Positions 7,559 to 15,828 of a stretch of 38,589 nucleotides of DNA are shown one piece after another. The number at the start of each line of letters is the position of its first letter. The stretch's first letter is position 1. Under the pieces are notes generated by a model. That model had not been told where the DNA came from. It worked only from the letters and a program-made list of their open reading frames with translations, and did not search any database. A program made the position numbers and the translations under genes. Source of the stretch: an uncultured Bacteroidales bacterium (GTDB lineage: Bacteria > Bacteroidota > Bacteroidia > Bacteroidales > Bacteroidaceae); assembly GCA_902760965.1 (NCBI GenBank), contig CACWIN010000012.1, positions 1-38,589 on the forward strand, given 5' to 3'.

Positions 7559-9682
7559 TTATAAGTTAGGTAGGTTTTCATCAATCCACTGCCAACGTTT
7601 AAGGAAAGCCTCCTTAATATTATCGACAGCCTGTTGGAACGACAGGTTCTCATCGCCGTTCTGGTTTCCGTTGGGATTATTCAGGCCCCAAATAGTCCAG
7701 TTGTACGATTCAGACAATCGGATCTTTTCGGCAACCTCATCAACATAAGCAGGAAATCCTTCTTTCCAGACATTCTTATACTGGTTCCAACGTTCAACAA
7801 GACGGGCTTTGAATTCCGGATCGTATTTTACAAGGTCCGAAAAATAATATTTATTGTTTTCCTTGTTGTCCATCTTTAACAGTTCCCATTGCTTGAGACG
7901 AGGGCTATCACTACTTCCTCCCCTACCTTCTTTAAGAGTAAATGTATGATAATCATAGTCCCAGCAAGGCCCAAAGCAGATTGGTCCGGCCGAATCCTTA
8001 TAAATCAATCCGCTGTGAGGACCAGCTACAGGCCAGGTGTTATAACAGTCGTGGTTCATGGTAATCTCCTGAATAAGAGCATAGTCAACCGCCCTGTCCA
8101 TATCCAGATACTCACGCCATCTTTTGTCGTTAGGTTTTGTCTTTAATGAATAAATGGCAGTCTCCATCTTATTCACATAATCCACCATATACTTGTACGT
8201 TGCCGAATTCTGGTCAATTTCGGACTCATCGGGATCCTTGAATATGTAAGGCAGGTTATATCGGCGATTGGAACCGCTGCTCCAAAAACCAATATCTTTG
8301 CCTTTATCCTCTCTTTCGGACGAAGTATAATCAAGGAATGCATCAATCTCCATAAAGATACCACCCTTAGCTGGCTCATCCAGGTTGGGGTCATGGATAT
8401 CTATCCTGTGTTTATCTATTCTGGCTTGCTCACACAAATAGTAGTTTCCTCTATGTTCCCCATTCCAGACAAGTTCCACAAACTGTCCGCTAACGGTATA
8501 GGGCATCTCGGTCTGACGAGACAGCCACAATGCCACATCGTTACGCATAAGAGTGCGGTCCTTGTAGTTGGCCAACAGGATCCAGCGCTTATTCTTATGC
8601 ATACCCAGAATCTTGGACTTTTCGTCCAGTTTTATTGCATAAGGTTTTTTGTCTGTTTCGGTCCAGGTACCGTTTCCACGTCCCTTAAGACTGAGTCCGC
8701 CCTCAAAATCAACTGTACCATCGGGCAACTCAATACGCATCGTTGCGCCTTCGACCCATGTGTCACGTCGGGTTACGGACTTACCCTTTGTATCAATCCT
8801 TACAACAGGAAGACCCGTGTTTGAAAACGTTACATAGTAATTCTTACATATGCCTTGTGCCCAGACAGACACTGTCATGGTGTCTCTTGCATCCAAAGAG
8901 TTGTACTTGCCGTCTGTAACACGTTTACCGGCAACAGTAACGCTATCGCCCGTATAGGTAAACATCATTCTCTGAGCCGAAAAATCAGTAGTAGTTGGAA
9001 GACAAGCACTGTATATATGACTCTTGCTGTCATATTTCATTGTTCCCCCGCCGGTAATCCTTATGGACTTCATCTTGATTGTCACTTTCTTAAGAGTGAA
9101 AGTGTTGGATATTGCAATGATGTCATTACACGTCAGAGTAACGGCACCGGTGCATTCACTTAAAGCTGCGCTGTTTATCCTGACTTTAAGCTGCCATGAG
9201 CTGTCGGCAGGACAAAACTCCTTTTCACCAACCGTAAATATGCTACTGGATGATCCCGATGTATCAAAAATCCTCAGTCTTACATTTTCATTATTCAGCA
9301 GCAAATTGCGGGGAGTAGTCACGAATCTTACAATAGCCCAACCTTCAGAATCATACAGCAAGGTATTGTCCGATATAGTATTGATTGAGTAAAAAGCCGC
9401 CTCACTTTCCTGGTCGATTGTCCTGTATGATATACTGTCAATCAGGTTTGTATTGAAATATGTGGTACGGCGACTGTAATCGGCATATATTACCAGTTGA
9501 TATTTTGCACTTACATTCTGTAACCGGACGCTGTCAACAGCGGCCACATCAAACAAGACTCTGGCGCCGTCATTACGGAATACGTTCATGTAATATTGCG
9601 CTCTTGCCAATGCCGGACACAGCATTGACAAGACAACAGCAATGACGCCAATGACTATATGTGATGACAAAAAACGTTTCAT
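7559..9682 (-). CDS. Secreted CotH-kinase family protein with N-terminal NVF module
   Basis: CotH proteins are atypical protein kinases, known from Bacillus spore coats and widespread in secreted bacterial proteins, although activity in Bacteroidales is unproven. The 707-aa product has a signal peptide (MKRFLSSHIVIGVIAVVLSM). Next is QYYMNVFRNDGARVLFDVAA, a variant of the module in the two secreted paralogues. Beta-sandwich-like domains span about residues 90-300. The CotH domain follows at about 300-700: SLKGRGNGTWTETDKKPYAI, NKRWILLANYKDRTLMRNDV, GNYYLCEQARID, and CFGPCWDYDYHTFT. It leads the operon CotH-GH43-secreted protein. No clear promoter is seen in the short upstream gap. Confidence 0.87.
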   Translation of the reverse strand: MKRFLSSHIVIGVIAVVLSMLCPALARAQYYMNVFRNDGARVLFDVAAVDSVRLQNVSAKYQLVIYADYSRRTTYFNTNLIDSISYRTIDQESEAAFYSINTISDNTLLYDSEGWAIVRFVTTPRNLLLNNENVRLRIFDTSGSSSSIFTVGEKEFCPADSSWQLKVRINSAALSECTGAVTLTCNDIIAISNTFTLKKVTIKMKSIRITGGGTMKYDSKSHIYSACLPTTTDFSAQRMMFTYTGDSVTVAGKRVTDGKYNSLDARDTMTVSVWAQGICKNYYVTFSNTGLPVVRIDTKGKSVTRRDTWVEGATMRIELPDGTVDFEGGLSLKGRGNGTWTETDKKPYAIKLDEKSKILGMHKNKRWILLANYKDRTLMRNDVALWLSRQTEMPYTVSGQFVELVWNGEHRGNYYLCEQARIDKHRIDIHDPNLDEPAKGGIFMEIDAFLDYTSSEREDKGKDIGFWSSGSNRRYNLPYIFKDPDESEIDQNSATYKYMVDYVNKMETAIYSLKTKPNDKRWREYLDMDRAVDYALIQEITMNHDCYNTWPVAGPHSGLIYKDSAGPICFGPCWDYDYHTFTLKEGRGGSSDSPRLKQWELLKMDNKENNKYYFSDLVKYDPEFKARLVERWNQYKNVWKEGFPAYVDEVAEKIRLSESYNWTIWGLNNPNGNQNGDENLSFQQAVDNIKEAFLKRWQWIDENLPNL

Positions 9683-9724
9683 TAAAGGAACATAAAGTAT
9701 TTAGGATCAAAACAGGTGGAAATA

Positions 9725-9757
9725 AACCCCGAAAGTCAGACAAGAACTTTCGGGGTT
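9725..9757 (-). terminator. Strong terminator after the 146-aa outer-membrane protein
   Basis: AACCCCGAAAGT (9725-9736) and ACTTTCGGGGTT (9746-9757) form a perfect 12-bp stem with a 9-base loop. On the minus strand it is followed by TATTT. It starts 47 bases after the stop codon at 9804. Confidence 0.8.
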
Positions 9758-9803
9758 CAGTTCAATGATAATATGCTATATAAAGCAATTTGTCAGCATT
9801 AAA

Positions 9804-10244
9804 TCAGAAAGCGTAACGGATACCAAAAGCTGGCCACAAACCACTGATAAAGTCCAGACCGCCACTGGTGATTGTCAGAACATTTGGACGCATATCCAAT
9901 GAAAGCTGCAAAGGAATGCTTCCAAAAGTATACTCAAGACCAATCTGAGCTCCAACGCCAATAACAACGCCGTCACCAATGGCCAGACCTGCACCGGGAC
10001 CGCAATATACGTTCCATGTTCCGGCTGTCCACTGAGGTGATGCAACAATGATATCATATACGCCGTTTACAGCTAAACCACCATCCCACCAACCAAGGTC
10101 GGCCTCAAGGAAATTGGATCCAAGACTGTGCTGATACGAAATCTCAGCTCCATATGAACCTCTAACACCAATGGCACGGGGCTGTGCAACAGCTGCTGCA
10201 GAAATACCTAAAGCAAGGGAAAGAACAACTAATAGCTTTTTCAT
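9804..10244 (-). CDS. Small outer-membrane beta-barrel-like protein
   Basis: This 146-aa protein has a clear signal peptide (MKKLLVVLSLALGISAAAVA-QP). It consists of alternating, glycine-rich amphipathic strands (GVRGSYGAEISYQHSLG, GPGAGLAIGDGVVIGVGAQI) and ends in a terminal Phe (GIRYAF), as expected of a Bam-inserted barrel. It is shorter than typical 8-strand barrels of 170-200 residues. No specific function is recognisable. A near-consensus promoter lies at 10271-10302 and a strong terminator at 9725-9757, so it is transcribed alone. Confidence 0.8.
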   Translation of the reverse strand: MKKLLVVLSLALGISAAAVAQPRAIGVRGSYGAEISYQHSLGSNFLEADLGWWDGGLAVNGVYDIIVASPQWTAGTWNVYCGPGAGLAIGDGVVIGVGAQIGLEYTFGSIPLQLSLDMRPNVLTITSGGLDFISGLWPAFGIRYAF

Positions 10245-10270
10245 ATTTTTAAAAATTAATTATTGATATG

Positions 10271-10302
10271 CAAAAGTATGACAAAAACCATACATAACCA
10301 AA
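10271..10302 (-). promoter_or_regulatory. Promoter of the 146-aa outer-membrane protein
   Basis: On the minus strand TTTG (10302-10299), 20 bases of spacing and TACTTTTG (10278-10271) match the consensus. The start codon lies 26 bases downstream of the -7 box. Confidence 0.7.
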
Positions 10303-10349
10303 TTTCACCAAATATTATCCCAATTCTGTTATCTTTAATAGAAAAAGAG

Positions 10350-10357
10350 TACCTTTG
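10350..10357 (+). promoter_or_regulatory. -7 element of the tRNA-Thr promoter
   Basis: TACCTTTG ends 16 bases before the tRNA 5' end. A clear TTTG at the -33 position is not seen. Confidence 0.5.
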
Positions 10358-10371
10358 TGGCCGCTTTAAGC

Positions 10372-10446
<75 letters not shown>

Positions 10447-10454
10447 CAAAATAA

Positions 10455-10490
10455 TAATGGCGCCCTTTTTGGACGCCATTAATATTTTAA
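10455..10490 (+). terminator. Hairpin terminator after tRNA-Thr
   Basis: TAATGGCG (10455-10462) and CGCCATTA (10474-10481) form a perfect 8-bp stem, followed by ATATTTTAA. It begins 9 bases after the tRNA. Because it is palindromic it may also serve the convergent gene ending at 10517. Confidence 0.65.
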
Positions 10491-10516
10491 ACCATGTAGG
10501 ATATATCCCGACCCTA

Positions 10517-11083
10517 TCAGAAAATATAGCCTAACGAAATAGAGAATATGTTATTCTTTACAGTAAAGTTATCAGTCTTGGATGTATTCAGCAAACCTGC
10601 CTTGTAACCTATCTGCAAACGATACTGATCCTGGAAAGTAAGCCATGCACCACCGCCCAGAAGTATATCAAAACGGCTCATGTTACCCTCTTCCTTCTTA
10701 TAAAAATCGTAGTCTTTTGTATTGTAAATAAGACCTAAGTCAAAAGTGGGGCCTGCAAATACAGACAGCTTGATATCGGAACTCAAATTAAAACCATAAT
10801 TGAAATCAACCGGAACATAAAGACCGAATTTCTTTAATGTCTCACCATTCATCTTTCTAAAAGACAAATCTATACCTATTCCGGGAGCAACATAAAAGTC
10901 ACCGGTCAGATTAATATTGTCATCCACACCTATTGTAATACCGTTCATTGTTTCAGTGTTTGATGTAGCACCTTTAGCCTGAGCTTTTGAACTGGTGCTT
11001 AAGTAACCTATTGAATAAGTAATCTGAGCACTGATTGAACCTACTGTAAGCAGAGCAACTGCAAGAACCAATAATTTTTTCAT
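10517..11083 (-). CDS. Outer-membrane beta-barrel protein (PorT/OMP_b-brl-like)
   Basis: The 188-aa protein has a signal peptide (MKKLLVLAVALLTVGSISA-Q). It is built of alternating strands with aromatic caps (GDFYVAPGIGIDLSF, FGLYVPVDFNYGFNL, DILLGGGAWLTFQDQYRLQI) and ends with Phe (ISLGYIF). Its length and pattern fit an 8-stranded barrel of the Bacteroidetes outer-membrane type. No ligand can be named. A TATATTTG box lies 28 bases upstream, so it has its own promoter and is not part of the tRNA or GH67 units. Confidence 0.82.
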   Translation of the reverse strand: MKKLLVLAVALLTVGSISAQITYSIGYLSTSSKAQAKGATSNTETMNGITIGVDDNINLTGDFYVAPGIGIDLSFRKMNGETLKKFGLYVPVDFNYGFNLSSDIKLSVFAGPTFDLGLIYNTKDYDFYKKEEGNMSRFDILLGGGAWLTFQDQYRLQIGYKAGLLNTSKTDNFTVKNNIFSISLGYIF

Positions 11084-11111
11084 AATCCTTTTGTTTTGTT
11101 TAATTTGATAG

Positions 11112-11119
11112 CAAATATA
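11112..11119 (-). promoter_or_regulatory. -7 element for the 188-aa barrel gene
   Basis: TATATTTG on the minus strand lies 28 bases before the ATG at 11083. No good TTTG is found at the expected -33 distance. Confidence 0.45.
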
Positions 11120-11172
11120 GGTAGTTTATATCAATCTTTATAATTATTGACCTTTTTTTATATTTCCAGCGT

Positions 11173-13266
11173 TTAGTTCAAAGTATACTCCGGAAGTTTG
11201 TCAAGAGCCGGAGTCTCATAGTTGGATATACGCAGACGGAAACTGCGCAACTCATCAAGAGTATGCTGAGGCTGCGTGCAGTCTGACGGGATATCCATCT
11301 TTGAGTACTGCTGGAAATAGAGCATCAGGGCGTCACGCCACCAGATGGCGTCCTTGGCCTGACGTATCAGTTTCTCATGAACCTGTCCGTAACGGTACGG
11401 GTCAACATATTTCTCTACGCTTTCCCAGGTCTTTATGAAGCCGCGTGCCTCCTGAATGCCTTCCTCAAAGGTGTAGCAGAGTTCGTTCCACAAGGTACGG
11501 CCGCTCTTCATCTTATAATCCCAAGGCAGATGGTGGAACCACAGGATAAGTTCCTTGGGACAGGTCTCAACATTGTCATAGAGTGAGCGCAACGGCTCAT
11601 GATACTGCGATACGGCATCGGTTCCTGTCTTGGATGTACGGTCAAATCCTATGCCGTCGGCTGCTGCCTTGTGATAGTATGCAGGCTCCCAGTCCGGGCG
11701 TGACGAGCGGTCCCAAGGTCCGGGGCCGTAGTGTCCGGCACCTGAGAAACAGTGGTGCAAGCCCATTGGCATCTCGTATTTGACGCATGCCTCACGTGAC
11801 TCCAGCAGCATCTTGGCCACAGGCTCCACAAACTTCTTATCGGCGGTAAAGGTCTGCTTTATCCACTCATCAATGATCTGCTCCGAGCTCAGGTCCGGAT
11901 TCCATGCCATACGGCCGAATGCATACCAGTTGGCCTGAGCCATGTGGTGTCCGCACCAGTTTATACTGTCACCAATATTGGTCACTCCGGCAATTGCGCT
12001 GTATTTTGTATTACCATGCACCTTGCCTAGAGTCTCAGCTGCCACGGTGCTACCCTTTCCATTCTGATATGTATCGCTGTCCAGGCACTCCTTCCACATG
12101 GGGTGCAGATAGACCATGTGGTTGCTGTGGCCAAGATACTCCTGAGTAATCTGCATCTCGGCCATCACATTGGTCTTTTCCATCTGACCGAACAGCGGGC
12201 TGAAAGGCTCACGCGGCTGGAAATCAACCGGACCGTTCTTGATCTGGATGATTACGTTGTCACGGAACTGTCCGTCCAGCGGCTTGAACTCCTCAACTGC
12301 CTGCTTGGCGCGGTCGGGTGACTCCGGAGCATAGACAAACGCCCTCCACATCACGATTCCGCCATAGGGTTTCAGGGCATCAGCAATCATATTGGCACCG
12401 TCGGCATGGGTGCGGCCGTAGTCCTGCGGACCCGACTGACCTTCGGAATTGGCCTTTACCAGGAATCCTCCAAAGTCAGGTATTATGCTGTAAATCTCGG
12501 CCACCTTATCGTTCCACCACTTGATTACATCCTTATCCAAAGGATCGCTGGTCTTGAGACCGGCCAGATGCTTGGGAGCGGCAAAGTTGAGTGACAGATA
12601 TACCTTGAGATTATACGGACGGAATATATCAGCCAGCACTTTAACCTTGTCAAGATACTCACGTGACAGCATACGCGCATCGGCATTGACATTGTTCAGA
12701 ACTGTTCCGTTTATACCGATTGATGCATTGGCACGTGCATACTCCTCATACTCAGGACGAATCTTACCTGGCAGCTCCTCCCACTTCCAGAGAGACTTAC
12801 CGGCATATCCGCGCTCAACAGTAAGATTGGGATTATCCCAGTGATTCAGGACACGATATCGGAACGCAGGTTTTTCTGTAACCAGGAACTTGTCCGCAAT
12901 TTTTATACCACAGTCAGCCAGTCTCTTAAGATAGAACACGGCATACAGTTTGGCTGCATCGGTATTGGCAGTAACTGCCACATGATTTCCGATACAGTTG
13001 ATGCTGAATCCCTCATCACCTAAGGAATTGTTATATATTCCGCTTGCATCAAAGCCTATGTCATTAACCCCAAGGGCATTAAGATCTATCCGCTTACTCT
13101 CTATCTTCCAAACGGCCACATCAGCAGGTCCGGATTTAACTGTTATATCACCCAGCCAAAGGTTATGGCCATCATTGTTCTCCGGCCTTGTCTGGCCCCC
13201 ACAGGACTGAATTCCCATAGCCAACAGGGCTACGGCCAGTCCAAGCATAAGTTTTCTTGTCTTCAT
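11173..13266 (-). CDS. GH67 alpha-glucuronidase, lipoprotein
   Basis: GH67 enzymes remove (4-O-methyl-)glucuronic acid from the end of xylo-oligosaccharides, completing glucuronoxylan breakdown. The 697-aa protein starts with a lipoprotein signal ending GIQSC-GGQ, so it is likely periplasmic or outer-membrane anchored. Family signatures are strong: RYRVLNHWDNPN, ANASIGINGTVLNNVNA, and GFLVKANSEGQSGP followed by YGRTHADGANM, where the catalytic acidic residues of the family cluster. WGGH-like CGHHMAQANWYAFGR and FHHLPWDY follow. The length agrees with the family at about 700. The gene sits 29 bases after the YigZ-family gene, separated by a heptad repeat, and has no promoter of its own that I can see. 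Confidence 0.94.
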   Translation of the reverse strand: MKTRKLMLGLAVALLAMGIQSCGGQTRPENNDGHNLWLGDITVKSGPADVAVWKIESKRIDLNALGVNDIGFDASGIYNNSLGDEGFSINCIGNHVAVTANTDAAKLYAVFYLKRLADCGIKIADKFLVTEKPAFRYRVLNHWDNPNLTVERGYAGKSLWKWEELPGKIRPEYEEYARANASIGINGTVLNNVNADARMLSREYLDKVKVLADIFRPYNLKVYLSLNFAAPKHLAGLKTSDPLDKDVIKWWNDKVAEIYSIIPDFGGFLVKANSEGQSGPQDYGRTHADGANMIADALKPYGGIVMWRAFVYAPESPDRAKQAVEEFKPLDGQFRDNVIIQIKNGPVDFQPREPFSPLFGQMEKTNVMAEMQITQEYLGHSNHMVYLHPMWKECLDSDTYQNGKGSTVAAETLGKVHGNTKYSAIAGVTNIGDSINWCGHHMAQANWYAFGRMAWNPDLSSEQIIDEWIKQTFTADKKFVEPVAKMLLESREACVKYEMPMGLHHCFSGAGHYGPGPWDRSSRPDWEPAYYHKAAADGIGFDRTSKTGTDAVSQYHEPLRSLYDNVETCPKELILWFHHLPWDYKMKSGRTLWNELCYTFEEGIQEARGFIKTWESVEKYVDPYRYGQVHEKLIRQAKDAIWWRDALMLYFQQYSKMDIPSDCTQPQHTLDELRSFRLRISNYETPALDKLPEYTLN

Positions 13267-13283
13267 ATAGTTAGTATTATTTT

Positions 13284-13316
13284 AATTTTCAATTCTCAAT
13301 TTTCAATTATCAATTC
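13284..13316. repeat. Heptanucleotide tandem repeat (NAATTGA), yigZ-GH67 junction
   Basis: On the minus strand the units GAATTGA, TAATTGA, AAATTGA, GAATTGA and AAATT run in tandem. The repeat fills the 29-base intergenic gap and runs into the last codons of the yigZ-family gene, encoding its ELIIEN tail. The same heptad family recurs at 22830-22863. Confidence 0.8.
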
Positions 13317-13949
13317 TTTTTTTGCCTGTGTCTCGGCAACAGCATTAAGCTTCGCTTCCAACTCATCAGCCACAGACAGCCTGGCCCTAAACGTCATCCT
13401 GCAGTCAAAACTGCCCTGCACTTTGTCACTGGAAAAACTGCCCCAATCCTGCGTACCCATTTGGACATCCATCTCCTTAGCCGCCTTCATGACAACATTC
13501 ATCATGTTGTATGTAAAAAGGACTGTGACATCACGTTCCACATAAGACGTAATAACCTCTGCTTTCTCTATCACCTGTGCAGCAGCCAAACGGTACGCCT
13601 CTGTAAGGCCCGATGTACCCAGCTTTACGCCTCCAAAATATCGGACCACAGCAATCAGTACATCACTAAGACCGGCACTGTTTATCTGCCCCAGGATGGG
13701 TTTACCGGCTGTCCCTGACGGTTCACCGTTATCATTGGCACGCCAGTCAGTACGCTCTGCACCAAGCATATATGCATAACAGATATGCCGTGCATCATAA
13801 TACTCTTTCTGGAGAGAGGCAATACGTTCCTTGACCTCATCGGCATTTGTAACATGCCAGATAAAAGAGATGAATCTGCTGCGCTGTTCTACGAACTGCG
13901 CCTGCGCTTCACCCCTTACGGTCAAGTATGAATCAATAGCCGTTTCCAT
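13296..13949 (-). CDS. yigZ: YigZ/IMPACT (UPF0029) family protein
   Basis: The YigZ and IMPACT families are linked to translation control, but the exact bacterial role is unsettled. The 217-aa protein shows the signature ARHICYAYMLG, NDNGEPSGTAGKPIL and VRYFGGVKLGTSGLTEAYR in the N-terminal half. A C-terminal ferredoxin-like domain (DUF1949-like) follows at about residues 140-205. ATG 13949 is chosen over an in-frame TTG two codons earlier because a TACCTTTG box ends only 10 bases upstream of the ATG. The message would then have a very short leader. The C-terminal residues are encoded by a tandem repeat. Confidence 0.92.
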   Translation of the reverse strand: METAIDSYLTVRGEAQAQFVEQRSRFISFIWHVTNADEVKERIASLQKEYYDARHICYAYMLGAERTDWRANDNGEPSGTAGKPILGQINSAGLSDVLIAVVRYFGGVKLGTSGLTEAYRLAAAQVIEKAEVITSYVERDVTVLFTYNMMNVVMKAAKEMDVQMGTQDWGSFSSDKVQGSFDCRMTFRARLSVADELEAKLNAVAETQAKKELIIEN

Positions 13950-13959
13950 GTTCAAAGTT

Positions 13960-13967
13960 CAAAGGTA
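13960..13967 (-). promoter_or_regulatory. -7 element of a nearly leaderless yigZ transcript
   Basis: TACCTTTG on the minus strand ends 10 bases before the ATG, so the transcript would begin about 3-6 bases before the start codon. The -33 region is poor. Confidence 0.5.
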
Positions 13968-14012
13968 ACTAAAAACAACGGAAACGGCTATAATACTGTT
14001 GATAGTTTGCTG

Positions 14013-15686
14013 TTAATTCAGCCTGAAATTAAGCGGAATAGTATATCTTACACGTACAGGTTTGCCACGTTGCTGACCTGGGGTCCATTTGGGCATAATT
14101 GAGATTAATCGTAAAGCCTCCTGATCAAGCGCAGGGTGAACTTTACTTACAACCTCAACATCAGCTATTGAGCCATTCTTTTCAACAGTAAATTGTACAA
14201 GAACTCGCCCCTGAATTCCATTATCTTGGCATATTCTTGGATATTTCAAATTACTTCTAATAAATTCAAGCAAAGCAGACGGTCCACCTGGGAATTCAGG
14301 TGCTTCTTCAACAACAAGGAAAGGAGCATCATTTCCATTCTCTTTTGCCCACTTTTCCCAATCAACATTTGTATTGTCAAATTCAACTGGTATTATCTGG
14401 CTCTTTTTAAATGGCTCTCCGTTACGTTTTCCGGGAATCCATTTTGGCATCCCTTGTACCAGACGTATAGCCTCCGCATCAAGAATAGAATCCACACTGC
14501 TTATTTTCTTGACATCACTAATAGAGCCATCGGTATCTATCATACAATGAACGTTAACATATACAGACTTTCCTCGTCCTGGAGACGGATACTTGTTATT
14601 TGCCTTAAGATATTCCTTGATAGCTGCTACACCTCCCGGAAACTCAGGGTTATCCACTCTTAAATGATGAATCTCAACTTTCATGTCATCAAAAAAGCAG
14701 ACATTACTTGAGCCCTTATCGGCCAAGTTAAGTACAATGGTCTGAGTCCTGGCGATTGAATTGTCCATTACATATTTGAATGAGAATTCTTGCCAATCCT
14801 TAGTTATTTCAAAAGCCTCAAAAGGATCAACCTTTAAACGGCTACCGGGTGTAGTATGGAACTCGGTAGATATCTTTTGCTTAGACACGCCCTTGGCTTT
14901 AAGACTAAAGTAAAGAGTGTCTCCAAGAGTGAATGGCTTTTCCAAATAAAGCATCAACTGTGTATCGCCGACCGACCTTGGGCTGCGGGTGGTAGTAATT
15001 GAAATACATTTATTGTTAACATCGGCAGGATCATCGGACACAAGCGGTGAAGCTACTTCCTTGTTTCCGCCTGTATATCTGGATACCAACGATGTAAATG
15101 ATGCAACCTGAATGTGCTTTCTGGCATCAGTAATGGCCGATTCCGATGAGCTTTCATTCTTATTAAGCCTGAAATTGATAGGAAGATTGTATAAAACTCT
15201 GACAGGCTTGCCAGCCTGGATTCCAGGTTTCCATTGTGGCATTTGTGAAATAATCCCCCTAGCCACTTCGTCCATCAACATCTCCAAGGACTTGGTAACC
15301 TTTACATCACTCAACGATCCGTCTGTCTCAACAATAAACGATACCATTACACGTCCCTCTATTCCATACTCCTCAGACAGATCGGGATAAGTCAAATGCT
15401 TGTTTATAAACTGCATCAAAGCGGCATCACCTCCGGGAAACTCCGGCATTTGGTCAACAACCTCATAAACGGTATCTTGAGTAACAACCACTTTATCTCT
15501 GATGTCCATATCAACCCAATCGCCATCAAGTACATCTTCTACTATATCATTATCATCTTCTATTATCTCAATGATTTCAACCTTATTAGCATTCTGATTG
15601 TTACTATCCTGCGCATTGGCAGACAAACCCAAAAACAGTGTTGACATAAGTGTCACACCACAAACAATGATGGAATTCCTAAGCAT
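14013..15686 (-). CDS. Exported protein with three TonB C-terminal domains and a jelly-roll-like insert
   Basis: TonB C-terminal domains bind the TonB box of outer-membrane transporters. This 557-aa protein carries three: residues about 80-174 (MPEFPGGDAALMQFINKHL, GIEGRVMVSFIVETDGSL, WKPGIQAGKPV), about 345-435 (NPEFPGGVAAIKEYL, WIPGKRNGEPF), and about 459-557 (APEFPGGPSALLEFIRSNL, WTPGQQRGKPVRVRY). Between the first and second copies a region of about 130 residues reads like a carbohydrate-binding jelly roll (TLGDTLYFSLKAKG, VCFFDDMKVEI). The N-terminus looks like a cleavable signal peptide (LFLGLSANA-QD) rather than the retained TonB anchor, and no proline-rich span or ExbB-contacting helix is seen. 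It is probably not an ordinary energy transducer. Its promoter is at 15782-15813. Confidence 0.85.
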   Translation of the reverse strand: MLRNSIIVCGVTLMSTLFLGLSANAQDSNNQNANKVEIIEIIEDDNDIVEDVLDGDWVDMDIRDKVVVTQDTVYEVVDQMPEFPGGDAALMQFINKHLTYPDLSEEYGIEGRVMVSFIVETDGSLSDVKVTKSLEMLMDEVARGIISQMPQWKPGIQAGKPVRVLYNLPINFRLNKNESSSESAITDARKHIQVASFTSLVSRYTGGNKEVASPLVSDDPADVNNKCISITTTRSPRSVGDTQLMLYLEKPFTLGDTLYFSLKAKGVSKQKISTEFHTTPGSRLKVDPFEAFEITKDWQEFSFKYVMDNSIARTQTIVLNLADKGSSNVCFFDDMKVEIHHLRVDNPEFPGGVAAIKEYLKANNKYPSPGRGKSVYVNVHCMIDTDGSISDVKKISSVDSILDAEAIRLVQGMPKWIPGKRNGEPFKKSQIIPVEFDNTNVDWEKWAKENGNDAPFLVVEEAPEFPGGPSALLEFIRSNLKYPRICQDNGIQGRVLVQFTVEKNGSIADVEVVSKVHPALDQEALRLISIMPKWTPGQQRGKPVRVRYTIPLNFRLN

Positions 15687-15781
15687 TATTCAGTTACGTT
15701 TTTGTAGTACCAGCCCCAAGTACCGTTGCAAAACAAAGAAAGTGTGGAGCCTGTTCAACACGTGAAACACTTTCATTTTCA

Positions 15782-15813
15782 CAAATATAAACACTTAATT
15801 ATCAAAAAACAAG
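15782..15813 (-). promoter_or_regulatory. Promoter of the triple TonB_C gene
   Basis: On the minus strand CTTG (15813-15810), 20 bases of spacing and TATATTTG (15789-15782) fit the consensus. It is located just after the C10 peptidase stop codon and leaves a leader of about 90 bases. Confidence 0.55.
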
Positions 15814-15828
15814 CGCTATGACAGATAA

